Source of the DNA: Haloarcula litorea
GTDB lineage: Archaea > Halobacteriota > Halobacteria > Halobacteriales > Haloarculaceae
DNA: 64,000 nt
Reading direction: 5' to 3'
Assembly (NCBI RefSeq): GCF_029338195.1
Contig: NZ_CP119779.1
Coordinates: forward strand, 434,001-498,000
Of the stretch, positions 46,928-55,115 are shown piece after piece; the stretch's first letter is position 1, and the number at the start of each line of letters is the position of its first letter. A program made the translations under genes and the position numbers. The notes under the pieces were generated by a model that saw only the letters and a program-made list of their open reading frames with translations, had not been told where the DNA came from and did no database searches.

Positions 46928-47086
46928 TCACTCCTCGACCGTCGTCTCGACGCCGACCGCCACGTCGAGCCCGTCGGTGTCCAGCGTCGCCGTCGCGTCC
47001 CGGGGCCGCCGGAGTTCGACCTCGAGTTCCTCGTCGTCGACCGCGACCTCCACCTCGACCTCGAGGTCGAGACTGTCGTCTGTCAT
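46928..47086 (-). CDS. Small acidic hypothetical protein (52 residues)
   Basis: The frame opens with ATG and encodes alternating acidic and hydrophobic residues (MTDDSLDLEVEVEVAVDD and so on), which would form three or four beta strands and little else. Third-codon-position GC and acidity match real genes of this genome. It sits in the same orientation as its neighbours with normal spacing. I know no family for it. Confidence 0.5.
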   Translation of the reverse strand: MTDDSLDLEVEVEVAVDDEELEVELRRPRDATATLDTDGLDVAVGVETTVEE

Positions 47087-47125
47087 ACCCTCGACTCGGA
47101 GCGCCAGCGAGAAAAGTCCTCCCGC

Positions 47126-47548
47126 TCAGGGCCAGTCGTCGCGCTCGTCGCCGTCGTCGTCGCTCGTCGTCGCCTCCGGTGGCTGTGGCTCGCCCAGCTC
47201 CCAGCCGGCGGCGTCGGCGGCCTGTTCGACCGGGAGGTACTCCCAGCCGGCCGCCTCCGCGAGGTCGGCGTCGTCCCCGTCGGTCCCGACGAAGACGTGC
47301 CGGTCGGTGTCGAACTGCTCGCCGACGTTCTCCAGGCTCTCCTCGCGGCCCCGCGGGCCGGAGAAGAAGTCCTGTCTGATGCGGTGCTTGCGCGTGAAGT
47401 TGGTGACGACGTACGTCGGCTGGTCGGAGATGACGCCGACGTACTCCGACCACTGCCGAGCGTCGTTGAACACGCTGTCGGGCTCGGCCAGCTCCTTCAG
47501 CGCGTCGAGGTCGAACGCGAGGGTCATGTCGCCGCTGCCGCCGTCCAT
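47126..47548 (-). CDS. DUF7124-like hypothetical protein
   Basis: The first 90 residues of this 140-residue protein form an alpha/beta pattern: MTLAFDLDALKELAEPDSVF, then strands VGVISDQPTYVVTNFT and HVFVGTDGDDADLA. A disordered acidic tail rich in Asp and Pro follows. It resembles the haloarchaeal DUF7124 family, of unknown role. The ATG at 47527 is an alternative start that drops seven residues. It is in a run of small same-strand genes with no overlaps. Confidence 0.7.
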   Translation of the reverse strand: MDGGSGDMTLAFDLDALKELAEPDSVFNDARQWSEYVGVISDQPTYVVTNFTRKHRIRQDFFSGPRGREESLENVGEQFDTDRHVFVGTDGDDADLAEAAGWEYLPVEQAADAAGWELGEPQPPEATTSDDDGDERDDWP

Positions 47549-47591
47549 ACCCGGAACTCGGCTGTCGCCGGAAAAAAGCGCGTCGCTTTGA

Positions 47592-47834
47592 CTACCGTCG
47601 GCGGCGGTCCTCGTCGCTCAGGGTCTCGGCCTGCTCGCGGATCTGTGCCAGTTCGCGGCTCGCCTCCGCACCGGAGGTGTCGCCGTGGCTCCGGTTGACA
47701 GACCAGTCCAACAGCGAGCCGGCGAACCCGTCGCCGTCCGCCGTCTCGCGGTCGCGTCCGGTGCCGTCGTCGCCACTCGCGTCGTCGCCGCCGCCCACGA
47801 CCCGTCCGAGGAACCGCCGGAGTCGCGAGAGCAT
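47592..47834 (-). CDS. Small hypothetical protein (80 residues)
   Basis: A basic amphipathic start (MLSRLRRFLGRVVGGG) is followed by a disordered Asp/Gly-rich section and a C-terminal helix with ASRELAQIREQAETLSDEDRR. The N-terminus could lie along the membrane. I do not recognise a family. It follows the oxidoreductase gene by 50 bases on the same strand. Confidence 0.6.
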   Translation of the reverse strand: MLSRLRRFLGRVVGGGDDASGDDGTGRDRETADGDGFAGSLLDWSVNRSHGDTSGAEASRELAQIREQAETLSDEDRRRR

Positions 47835-47884
47835 ACGTCGTACTTACCGGGGAAAGCGGAAAAAACCGAGGGTAGGTCGGGGGG

Positions 47885-49135
47885 TTACTCCGCGGGCGCG
47901 GCGGTCTGGGCCTTCACTTCCTCGAGGTCGACCTCCTTCTCCAGCAGCAGCTCCTTCTTGTCCGCGACCTGTCGCTCCTCGCGGATGAGCTGCTTGAACG
48001 CGGACTGCTGGGAGAGGTCGCCGATGAGCACGCCGCCGACCAGCTGGCCGTCCTCGAAGGCGAGCCGCCGCCACTCGCTGTCGGAGTACTTCCGCTCGGC
48101 CTCGTCGTCGCCCCGGGTCGGGTGACCGAACGAGAGGAACGGGAAGTCGAAGTGCGTGATGGAGTACGAGGAGACCCACCGGAAGGTGTCCTCCTCGGCG
48201 TCGGCGACCATATTGGTGCCGGCGACCGACCCCTGCTCCTTGGCCGAGCCCCACGCCCCGTTCTGCGCGCGGTCGTCGAGGATGGTGTCGTAGAACTGCG
48301 TGATGTCGCCGGCCGCGTAGACGTCCTCGAGGTTGGTCTGCATGTGCTCGTCGACGACGATGCCGTCGTCGAGTTCGATGCCCGACCCCGCGAGGAACTC
48401 CGTGTTGAAGTCCAGCCCGATGGCGACGCCGGCCCAGTCGCCCTCGTAGCGGTTACCGTCCGGGTCGACGGCGGCCGTGATGTGGCCGTCGTCGTCGACC
48501 TCGAAGTGGTCGACGCCGGAGTCGAACACCGGCTCGACGCCGTTCTCGCGCAGGGCGTCGTGGATGATCTCCGCCCCGTCCTCCGAGAGCGCGTAGCGCC
48601 ACCAGCGGTTGCCACGCATCAGGTACTTCGCGTCGACCCCCTGTGCGCCACAGACGGCGGCGAGGTCGATACCCAGCAGGCCCGCGCCGACGATGATGCC
48701 CTGATCGGCGTCCTCGGCGTTCTCGGCGATCGAGCGGGCGTCCTGGAACGTCCAGAAGTGATCGACGCCCTCGGCGTCGCTGTGCTCGACGGGCAGCTGG
48801 GCGGGCGTACCGCCGGTCGCGACCAGCAGCTTGTCGTACTCGTAGGTGTCGCCCCTGTGGGTGTGGATCTCGTGGGCCTCGGGGTCGACGTCCGTGACGT
48901 GTGTGTTGAGCTGGAGGTCGATGTCCCGTTCCTCGTACCACCCGGGTTCGTGGATGGAGATCGGAGCCTCGGGCAGTTTCCCCTTCGCGAACTCCTTGAT
49001 GAGAATCCGGTTGTACAGCGCTTCCCCCTCGTCGGTGATGACGGTCACGTCAGCGTCCGGGTCCGCTTCCCGAATCGTCTCGGCCGCGGACGCACCCGCG
49101 ATGCCGTCACCGATAATCACGTGCGACGTGCTCAT
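47885..49135 (-). CDS. NAD(P)/FAD-dependent oxidoreductase (rubredoxin/nitrite reductase-like)
   Basis: This 416-residue flavoprotein has an N-terminal FAD fold (HVIIGDGIAGASAAETIREAD), a second dinucleotide fold for NAD(P)H (GIIVGAGLLGIDLAAVCGAQGV near residue 147) and the FAD-contact motif VYAAGDITQF near 270. It resembles the reductase half of NirB and related pyridine nucleotide-disulfide family members without the CxxC disulfide. The electron acceptor is unknown. The last 60 residues are helical (SAFKQLIREERQVADKKELL). It stands alone with a GC-poor gap upstream. Confidence 0.85.
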   Translation of the reverse strand: MSTSHVIIGDGIAGASAAETIREADPDADVTVITDEGEALYNRILIKEFAKGKLPEAPISIHEPGWYEERDIDLQLNTHVTDVDPEAHEIHTHRGDTYEYDKLLVATGGTPAQLPVEHSDAEGVDHFWTFQDARSIAENAEDADQGIIVGAGLLGIDLAAVCGAQGVDAKYLMRGNRWWRYALSEDGAEIIHDALRENGVEPVFDSGVDHFEVDDDGHITAAVDPDGNRYEGDWAGVAIGLDFNTEFLAGSGIELDDGIVVDEHMQTNLEDVYAAGDITQFYDTILDDRAQNGAWGSAKEQGSVAGTNMVADAEEDTFRWVSSYSITHFDFPFLSFGHPTRGDDEAERKYSDSEWRRLAFEDGQLVGGVLIGDLSQQSAFKQLIREERQVADKKELLLEKEVDLEEVKAQTAAPAE

Positions 49136-49264
49136 ATCCGGTGGGTAGGCAATCGTGCCTAATGTGGATTGCTATCTGCGTATCGCCGCTGTGAGCCGGG
49201 TTCCGGACCCGGTATCGGCCGCCAGCCGGGGTATTGAAGGCGCTCGCGCCCCGACGGATACGCG

Positions 49265-49855
49265 ATGAAGCTCCGTCAGAACGTCAAGCACTTCGCGGCC
49301 AAGCAGGCGCTGACCCTCCCCGTCGTCGGACAGGCGGTCAACGACCGGCTGGTCGACCTCCACACGAACGTGTTCGCCGAGAAGGCCGACGAGGCGCGGG
49401 CCGACGAGCGCAGACCGCACCTCGACGACTTCTTCGACGCGACGATGGACACCTACGTCGCGGCGCTGGACGCCGGTTTCCCGGAAGCGGAGGCCCGGGA
49501 GATCACACACGTCCAGGCCAACTTCGACTTCTACAACCACGGCTGGACGGAGATGATGGAGTTCCCCGCCGACGAACTCGAAGTGCACTACGAGCGATAC
49601 GACGAGTTCTTCGAGGCACACGGCATCACTATCGACGACCCGCTGGGCGAGTTCAGGCCCGCCGACGGCGTCCGGGAGGCCCCGTCGACGCCCGAGAAGC
49701 TCGACGATCCCGACCACCCCCACGCGGAGGGCGGCTTCGCCGACGACGTCTACGTCGAGACCGAGGACGGCGAGGTCGTGGTCGGCGGGCAGGCGGAACC
49801 AGACGAGGTCGACGTCGACGAGGCCCCCGGCGTCGACGGTCGCGCCGACGACTGA
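49265..49855 (+). CDS. DUF6149 family protein
   Basis: The 196-residue protein opens MKLRQNVKHFAAKQALTLPV and continues with helices containing PHLDDFFDATMDTYVAAL and EITHVQANFDFYNHGWTEMM. It ends in an acidic, disordered tail. This matches the haloarchaeal DUF6149 family as I know it; no function is assigned. The basic, amphipathic N-terminus may associate with membrane. It is divergent from the oxidoreductase gene with 129 bases between. Confidence 0.75.
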   Translation: MKLRQNVKHFAAKQALTLPVVGQAVNDRLVDLHTNVFAEKADEARADERRPHLDDFFDATMDTYVAALDAGFPEAEAREITHVQANFDFYNHGWTEMMEFPADELEVHYERYDEFFEAHGITIDDPLGEFRPADGVREAPSTPEKLDDPDHPHAEGGFADDVYVETEDGEVVVGGQAEPDEVDVDEAPGVDGRADD

Positions 49856-49882
49856 GGGCGACGGCTCCCCAGCGGGGCACAC

Positions 49883-50503
49883 TCACTCCGCACCGGCGAC
49901 GATCGCGACGGTCGCCGCCAGCCCCAGTCGCGGCCCGCCGGTGAACGCGCCGACGACGCCGAACGCGTAGTGCCCCGTCGAGAGGGGCAGCGTCACCTCG
50001 TGGGGAGCCTCGACGCTGCCGTCCCCGCCGTCCCCGCCGCCGGGACCGAGCGCCCAGGCGAACTCGCCGCCGGGCGCGACGCTCGTCGGCCGGTCCCCGT
50101 CGCCCCAGTCGATGACCGTCCAGCGGCCGGGCTCCCGCCGTGCGAGCACCCAGCCGTCGCGGGCGGTGTGGAAGAAGTCGTCCGTCCCGTTTCGGAGGGC
50201 GAACCGTGCCCGCGTAGTCGCCTGCCGTGTCGCGGCGACGGCGACCGTCTCGCGGACGGTCCGAAGGCCGACTGTCGGCCCCGTTCGCTCCGCCGGCGGC
50301 GTACAGTAGACCCGGTCGACGTCCCGGAAGAGATCGGGACACTCGGGTTCCGGCGTGGCCGTCGCCGTCGGCGTGGCGGTGGGGACCGGTGCCGGTGTCA
50401 CCCCGTCCCCGCCGGCGTCCCCGACCGAGGTCGACTGTGCCGGGCAGCCGGCCAGGCCGCCGAGGACACCCGCGAGGCCGGCGAGCGCCTCCCTGCGTCG
50501 CAT
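49883..50503 (-). CDS. Hypothetical Tat-type lipoprotein
   Basis: The 206-residue product starts MRRREALAGLAGVLGGLAGC, a twin-arginine-like signal with lipobox. A threonine/proline-rich linker (TPAPVPTATPTATATPEP) leads to a domain of about 140 residues with two cysteines (ECPDLF, VYCTPP) that could pair. Strands such as TVGLRTVRETVAVAAT and ARFALRNGTDDFFH suggest a small beta domain. The family is unknown to me. It is convergent with the DUF6149 gene. Confidence 0.7.
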   Translation of the reverse strand: MRRREALAGLAGVLGGLAGCPAQSTSVGDAGGDGVTPAPVPTATPTATATPEPECPDLFRDVDRVYCTPPAERTGPTVGLRTVRETVAVAATRQATTRARFALRNGTDDFFHTARDGWVLARREPGRWTVIDWGDGDRPTSVAPGGEFAWALGPGGGDGGDGSVEAPHEVTLPLSTGHYAFGVVGAFTGGPRLGLAATVAIVAGAE

Positions 50504-50591
50504 AGCCGACGTACGCACTCGCGGGACAAGAGTCCGTGGACCGACTCGGGCAGCCACGAACTATATGTGTGCGTCTCGCGTTGGCCCGGGT

Positions 50592-50774
50592 ATGCTCCCC
50601 GTACTGCAGTTCGGCTCGCTCGGGTCGCCGCCGGCGCTGCTGCTCGGCTTGCTCGCGCTCGCGGTGGTCCTGTTCGTCGGCCGGTTCGTGATGAAGTTCG
50701 CGTGGAAGCTGGTGTTGATCGCGCTCGTCGTCGTGACGGTGCTGTGGGTCCTGGGCATCCAGGTGGCCCTCTGA
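50592..50774 (+). CDS. Small two-helix membrane protein (60 residues)
   Basis: This very hydrophobic protein has two helices (about residues 15-33 and 38-57) with FVMKFAWK between them. Such small conserved proteins are common in haloarchaea, and none of the known ones is assigned a function I can apply. Its stop lies three bases from that of the convergent trpG gene. Confidence 0.65.
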   Translation: MLPVLQFGSLGSPPALLLGLLALAVVLFVGRFVMKFAWKLVLIALVVVTVLWVLGIQVAL

Positions 50775-50777
50775 CCG

Positions 50778-51404
50778 TCAGACGCCGGCGAGGAAGTTCC
50801 GGACGACGTCGTGACCGACGGCGGTCAGCACCGACTCCGGGTGGAACTGCACGGCCTCGATGGGGTACTCGCGGTGGCGCACGCCCATCACCAGTTCGGT
50901 CCCGTCGTCGGTGGTGGTCGTCGCCGTCACGTCGAACGACTCGGGCACCTCGCTGGCGATCAGCGAGTGGTAGCGTCCGCCCTGGAACCCCTGTTCCAGC
51001 CCTTCGAAGACGCCCTGCCCGTCGTGGTCGATGGGGAAGGCCTTGCCGTGGATCGGTTCGGGCGCGCGCCCGACCGAGCCGCCGTAGGCGTAGACGGCCG
51101 CCTCCAGGCCGAGACAGACGCCCAGCGTCGGCACCTCGGGGCTAACCTCCCGGAGGACGTCCATCGTCACGCCCACGTCGCGGTCGTTCTTCGGGTGGCC
51201 CGGCCCAGGCGAGACGACGACGGCGTCGGGGTCGAACGCCCGCACCTCGTCGAGCGTCGCCGTGTTCCGGACCACCTCGGTCGCGGCGTGCTCGGAGACG
51301 TACTCGACGAGGTTGTAGGTGAACGAGTCGAAGTTGTCGATAAAGAGGACGCGCCGGTCCTCGCCGGCGACGCCGCTCGTGTCCGTCGCCCGCCCGGCGC
51401 TCAT
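50778..51404 (-). CDS. trpG: Anthranilate synthase component II (glutamine amidotransferase)
   Basis: The 208-residue amidotransferase supplies ammonia from glutamine to TrpE. The nucleophile is C97 in GVCLGLEAA, with the histidine and glutamate in VQFHPES. The residue after CLG is Leu where many homologues have His. SPGPGHP marks the oxyanion region. It is the last gene of trpDFEG and overlaps trpE by four bases. The start at 51404 gives a 15-residue extension over bacterial TrpG. Confidence 0.95.
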   Translation of the reverse strand: MSAGRATDTSGVAGEDRRVLFIDNFDSFTYNLVEYVSEHAATEVVRNTATLDEVRAFDPDAVVVSPGPGHPKNDRDVGVTMDVLREVSPEVPTLGVCLGLEAAVYAYGGSVGRAPEPIHGKAFPIDHDGQGVFEGLEQGFQGGRYHSLIASEVPESFDVTATTTTDDGTELVMGVRHREYPIEAVQFHPESVLTAVGHDVVRNFLAGV

Positions 51405-53032
51405 CGGTCCACCCCCGCGGGGGCCTCGGCCCCGTCCGGCCCGGCGTCGTCGGCCTCGATCCGCTCCAGCGCCGCCAGCACGCCGTCCATCTTCTGCTCG
51501 GTCTCGACGTACTCGCTCTCTGGGTCCGAGTCCGCGACGATGCCGGCCCCCGCCTGGACGGTGATCCGGTCGGCGGTCCCGTCGGCGTCGGGCAGCGCCG
51601 CGTCGGCCTCGACCGTCGCCGAGCGGATGACGATGGCGAAGTCGGCGTCGCCGCCCCAGTCGACGTAGCCGACGCCGCCGCCGTAGGGGCCGCGCGGCGA
51701 CCGCTCCAGCTCGTCGATGATCTCCATCGCGCGGATCTTCGGCGCGCCCGAGAGCGTCCCGGCGGGGAAGGTCGCGCGGGCGGCGTCGAAGGCGTCACGA
51801 TCGGCGGCCAGCGTCCCCGTGACGGTGGACTCGATGTGCTGGACGTGGCTGTACTTCAGGACGTTCATGAACTCCTGGACTCGTACGGAGCCGGCCTCGG
51901 CCACTCGGCGCACGTCGTTGCGCGCGAGGTCGACCAGCATCGTGTGTTCGGCCCGCTCCTTCCCGTCTGCGAGCATCTCGCCGGCCAGCCGCCGGTCCTC
52001 GACGGGGGAGTTCCCGCGCTGGCAGGTGCCGGCGATGGGGTTCGAGACGACGTGGTCGCCGGCGACCGACACCAGCGTCTCGGGGCTCGCGCCGACGATG
52101 TGGAGGTCGTCGTACCCCAGCAGGTACATGTACGGCGAGGGGTTCACCTCGCGCAGCGCCTCGTAGAACCCCAGCGGGTCGACGTCGCCGTACAGCTCGC
52201 GGGTCCGCGAGACGACGCCCTGGTAGATGTCCCCCGAGAGGACGTACTCCTTGGCGCGCTCGACGGCGTCCTCGTACTCGTCCTGCGGCCCGGCGACCTC
52301 GGCCTCGCGGCGGAAGCCGCCGGTCGCGGGGGTCTCGGCCTCGCGCAGCGCCCGCTCGACGCGGTCGACCTCGGCCAGCAGTTCGTCGTAGCGGGCGTCG
52401 GCGTCCTCGCCCTCGCGCAGGACGGGCGTGAAGACGAGTTCGACGCGGTCCTCGAGGTGGTCGAACCGCAGCGTCGCCGTCGAGAGGACGAACTGGGCGT
52501 CCGGGAAGCGGGAGTCGGGTCGCTCGAGACCCACCTCGTCCAGCCAGAGGTCGTAGACGGCGTCGTACGAGAGGAAGCCGACCAGCCCCCCTTCGAGGTG
52601 CTGGCGGTCCATCTCCGGGAAGTGCCGGCGCTCGACGTCGGGCATCGCCGCCCGCAGGTCGTCGAGCACGTCGCCGCCGTTCGTGCTCACGAGGTCGGCG
52701 TAGCGGTCGTCGAACACCTCGACCTCGCTGTCGTCCCCCGTGACCGTCACGACCGCGCGCGGTTCGTAGCCCACGAAGGAGAACCGGGCGTGGCGGTCGT
52801 CCGTCTCCGGGGCGAACGCGCCGTCGGGGTCGCTGGAGGCCACCTTCTCGGCGCTCTCCAGCAGGAAGGTGTAGTCGCCCGCCGTCACGTCGGCGGTCCG
52901 GCCCGAGAGGGCGGCGTAGGCGTCGAGCGGGTCGACGTCGGCGTCCAGCGTCGCGGCCGCGCGGACGACCACCGGCCGGTCGGCGTCCCCGGCGGCCGCG
53001 ACGAACGCCTCGCGGTCGACGTCGAGGGTCAC
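51401..53032 (-). CDS. trpE: Anthranilate synthase component I
   Basis: The 543-residue enzyme converts chorismate to anthranilate, with ammonia from TrpG. The chorismate-binding domain shows NPSPYMYLL, GASPETLVSV, NPIAGTCQRG, ERAEHTMLVDLARND and PAGTLSGAPKIRAMEII in family order. I chose the GTG at 53032 because it overlaps the trpF stop (GTGA), keeping the operon's four-base overlap pattern. This first enzyme of the pathway is normally inhibited by tryptophan. Confidence 0.96.
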   Translation of the reverse strand: MTLDVDREAFVAAAGDADRPVVVRAAATLDADVDPLDAYAALSGRTADVTAGDYTFLLESAEKVASSDPDGAFAPETDDRHARFSFVGYEPRAVVTVTGDDSEVEVFDDRYADLVSTNGGDVLDDLRAAMPDVERRHFPEMDRQHLEGGLVGFLSYDAVYDLWLDEVGLERPDSRFPDAQFVLSTATLRFDHLEDRVELVFTPVLREGEDADARYDELLAEVDRVERALREAETPATGGFRREAEVAGPQDEYEDAVERAKEYVLSGDIYQGVVSRTRELYGDVDPLGFYEALREVNPSPYMYLLGYDDLHIVGASPETLVSVAGDHVVSNPIAGTCQRGNSPVEDRRLAGEMLADGKERAEHTMLVDLARNDVRRVAEAGSVRVQEFMNVLKYSHVQHIESTVTGTLAADRDAFDAARATFPAGTLSGAPKIRAMEIIDELERSPRGPYGGGVGYVDWGGDADFAIVIRSATVEADAALPDADGTADRITVQAGAGIVADSDPESEYVETEQKMDGVLAALERIEADDAGPDGAEAPAGVDR

Positions 53033-53670
53033 ACCGCCACCTCCGGGCGAGTCGCCTCGGCGACGAACCGCGCGACGGCGTCGTGATCCTTGACGCCGCC
53101 CGACGCCTCCACGCCGCTGGCCACGTCGACGGCGAACGGCCGGACCGTCTCGACGGCCGCGGCGACGTTCCCGGGCGTGAGCCCGCCCGCGAGCACCACG
53201 GGCACGTCGACGGCCGCGACCAGGTCGCGGGTCCGTTCCCAGTCGTGGGTCTCGCCGGTGCCGCCGGCCCCCTCGGCGTCGACGGAGTCGACGAGGACGG
53301 CGTCGGCGCGGGCCGCGTAGTCGGCGACGGCGTCGCCCTCGGGGTCGACGACGGCGATCACCTGCTGGTCGATCCGCTCGGCGAGCGCGCCCAGTTCCGC
53401 CGGCGAGAGCCCGTCGTGGACCTGGACGGCGTCGGGGCCGACAGCCGCGACGCGGTCGACCGCCTCCTCGACCGTCGCCGGCATCGTCACCAGGACGCTG
53501 GTCACCAGCGGCGGGACGCCGCCGACGAGCGACGCCGCGGTGGCCTCGTCGACCTCCCGTGGCGTGTCGACGGGGACGCCGTGGACGACCCCGACCGCGT
53601 CGGCCCCGGCCGCGACGACGGCGTCGCGGTCCGCGGCGGTCGTCACGCCACACACCTTCGCGCGGGTCAT
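53029..53670 (-). CDS. trpF: Phosphoribosylanthranilate isomerase
   Basis: This 213-residue TIM-barrel enzyme of tryptophan synthesis begins MTRAKVCGVTTAAD, with the conserved active-site cysteine (C7). VQVHDGLS and the C-terminal VDVASGVEASGGVKD, with its aspartate, are the other family motifs; the phosphate loop is formed by LAGGLTPGNV. It overlaps trpD upstream (ATGA) and trpE downstream, in the haloarchaeal order D-F-E-G. Confidence 0.95.
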   Translation of the reverse strand: MTRAKVCGVTTAADRDAVVAAGADAVGVVHGVPVDTPREVDEATAASLVGGVPPLVTSVLVTMPATVEEAVDRVAAVGPDAVQVHDGLSPAELGALAERIDQQVIAVVDPEGDAVADYAARADAVLVDSVDAEGAGGTGETHDWERTRDLVAAVDVPVVLAGGLTPGNVAAAVETVRPFAVDVASGVEASGGVKDHDAVARFVAEATRPEVAV

Positions 53671-54662
53671 GCCGCGACCAGGTCCTCCAGCTTGGCGGCG
53701 GCGTCGCCCGACTCGATGGCCTCCCGAGCCAGCTCGACGCCCGCCTCGTGGCTGTCGGCGACGCCGGCGACGTAGATGGCCGCGCCCGCGTTCGCGAGGA
53801 TGATGTCCCGCTTGGCCCCGCCGACGCGACCCTCGACGATGCCCCGCAGGTCCTCGGCGTTGGCCTCCGGCGAGCCGCCCGCGACCTCGGCGATGTCCCG
53901 CGTCTCCAGCCCCATGTCCTCGGGCGTGATGGTGTACTCGGAGATGGAGTCGCCGGTCACCTCCGCGACGACCGTCTCGCCGTGGATGGCGATCTCGTCG
54001 AGGCCGCTGCCGTGGACGACCAGCGCCCGCTCGACCGGCAGGCGGGCGAGCGCCTCCGCGAGGATCGGCACCAGATCGGGGTCGTAGACGCCGACGACCT
54101 GCGCGTCCGCGCCGGCGGGGTTGGTCAGCGGGCCGAGGATGTTGAACACGGTCCGCATCCCCAGTTCCTTCCGTGGCCCGATGACGGCCTTCATCGCCGG
54201 GTGGAAGACGGGTGCGAGCATGAAGCCGATCCCGTCCTCCTCGATGGTGTCTTCGACGGCCGGCGGCTCGGCCTCGACGTCGACGCCGGCCACTTCCAGG
54301 ACGTCCGCGCTCCCGGAGGAAGACGACACCGAGTAGTTGCCGTGCTTGGCGACGGGGACGCCCGCACCCGCCGCGACGATGGCGCTCGTCGTCGAGACGT
54401 TGATCGTGTCGTAGTCGTCACCCCCGGTCCCGCAGGTGTCGACCAGCCCCTCGCGGTCGGGGTCGATCGTCCGGGCCGCGTCGCGCATCCCCTCCGCGAA
54501 GCCCGCGATCTCGGCCTCGGTCTCGCCTTTCGCCCGGAGCGCGGTCAGCAGCGCCCCGATCTGGGCCTCCGTCGCTTCCTCGAAGACGAGCGTCGCGACC
54601 TCGCGTGCCTCGTCCTGTGTCAAGTCCTCGCCGTCCGTGACGCGCTCGATGTACTCCTGCAT
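53667..54662 (-). CDS. trpD: Anthranilate phosphoribosyltransferase
   Basis: The 331-residue enzyme adds phosphoribose to anthranilate. GTGGD at residues 78-82 binds PRPP, KHGN (106-109) and SSSSGSADVLE follow, and FNILGPLTNPA is near residue 190. It is the first gene of the operon. The intergenic region upstream holds a TGTACA-type inverted repeat. The ATG at 54662 is the natural start, since the frame further upstream runs into the promoter and tRNA region. Other trp genes (C, B, A) are not in the window. Confidence 0.96.
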   Translation of the reverse strand: MQEYIERVTDGEDLTQDEAREVATLVFEEATEAQIGALLTALRAKGETEAEIAGFAEGMRDAARTIDPDREGLVDTCGTGGDDYDTINVSTTSAIVAAGAGVPVAKHGNYSVSSSSGSADVLEVAGVDVEAEPPAVEDTIEEDGIGFMLAPVFHPAMKAVIGPRKELGMRTVFNILGPLTNPAGADAQVVGVYDPDLVPILAEALARLPVERALVVHGSGLDEIAIHGETVVAEVTGDSISEYTITPEDMGLETRDIAEVAGGSPEANAEDLRGIVEGRVGGAKRDIILANAGAAIYVAGVADSHEAGVELAREAIESGDAAAKLEDLVAA

Positions 54663-54694
54663 AATATTCACCGATGGGCAATAGCGTGTTGTGA

Positions 54695-54710
54695 TGTACA
54701 AATTCGTACA
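54695..54710. promoter_or_regulatory. TGTACA-type inverted repeat, candidate trp operator
   Basis: The 16 bases tgtacaaattcgtaca are an inverted repeat with only one mismatched pair around an aatt centre, 33 bases upstream of trpD. The left half contains TGTACA, the consensus I recall for TrpY boxes at the Methanothermobacter trp promoter. An AT centre at about -40 may also overlap promoter elements. Whether a TrpY-like repressor exists in this organism cannot be seen here. Confidence 0.5.
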
Positions 54711-54823
54711 CCGACTTAAGCCTATCGGGGACCGTATGTGTCGAACCAACAGACGACGCGCGGCCGGAGATTCGAAACCTTCAATTGTGCCCCCGGGCAA
54801 CTGGTGAGTGTACGCGACAGCGA

Positions 54824-54898
54824 GGGTTCGTGGTCTAGGTCGGTTATGACACCTCCTTGACATGGAGGAGGCCGGCGGTTCAAATCCGCCCGAACCCA
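54824..54898 (+). tRNA. tRNA-Val (anticodon GAC)
   Basis: The 75-base cloverleaf is complete: acceptor GGGTTCG pairs with CGAACCC, the anticodon stem is CCTCC/GGAGG around loop TTGACAT, and the T arm is GCGG-TTCAAAT-CCGC. Anticodon GAC reads valine codons GTC and GTT. The discriminator is A and no CCA is encoded. No intron is present. It is unlinked to any integrase. Confidence 0.95.
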
Positions 54899-54984
54899 CT
54901 ACGCTTCTCTCGACGCTCGGCTTCCGGCACTCCACATCCGCTAGCGGTGCTCTGCTGCCAGTTCCGGTCCTCTCAGCCTGGTTC

Positions 54985-55031
54985 CGGCCGTCGTCGACGC
55001 CTCCCGTGACAGTGAGACACGACGACGGCCG
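54985..55031 (+). terminator. Long hairpin downstream of tRNA-Val
   Basis: Arms cggccgtcgtcg (54985-54996) and cgacgacggccg (55020-55031) form a perfect 12-base stem with a 23-base loop. It lies 86 bases after the tRNA and 84 before the next gene. It may be a processing or termination structure; no T-run follows it directly. Confidence 0.4.
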
Positions 55032-55115
55032 AACGGTGCGGTAAGCCGACACAACCTGCTCTGGACGGCGATACGACGTTCATACCAAAGTATTCTCTAT
55101 ACTACATCCAGTGAG

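Noticed and set aside
54824-55115. Integration site of a mobile element at tRNA-Val
   Set aside because: No integrase and no repeated tRNA 3' end were seen nearby, and the flanking genes look native.
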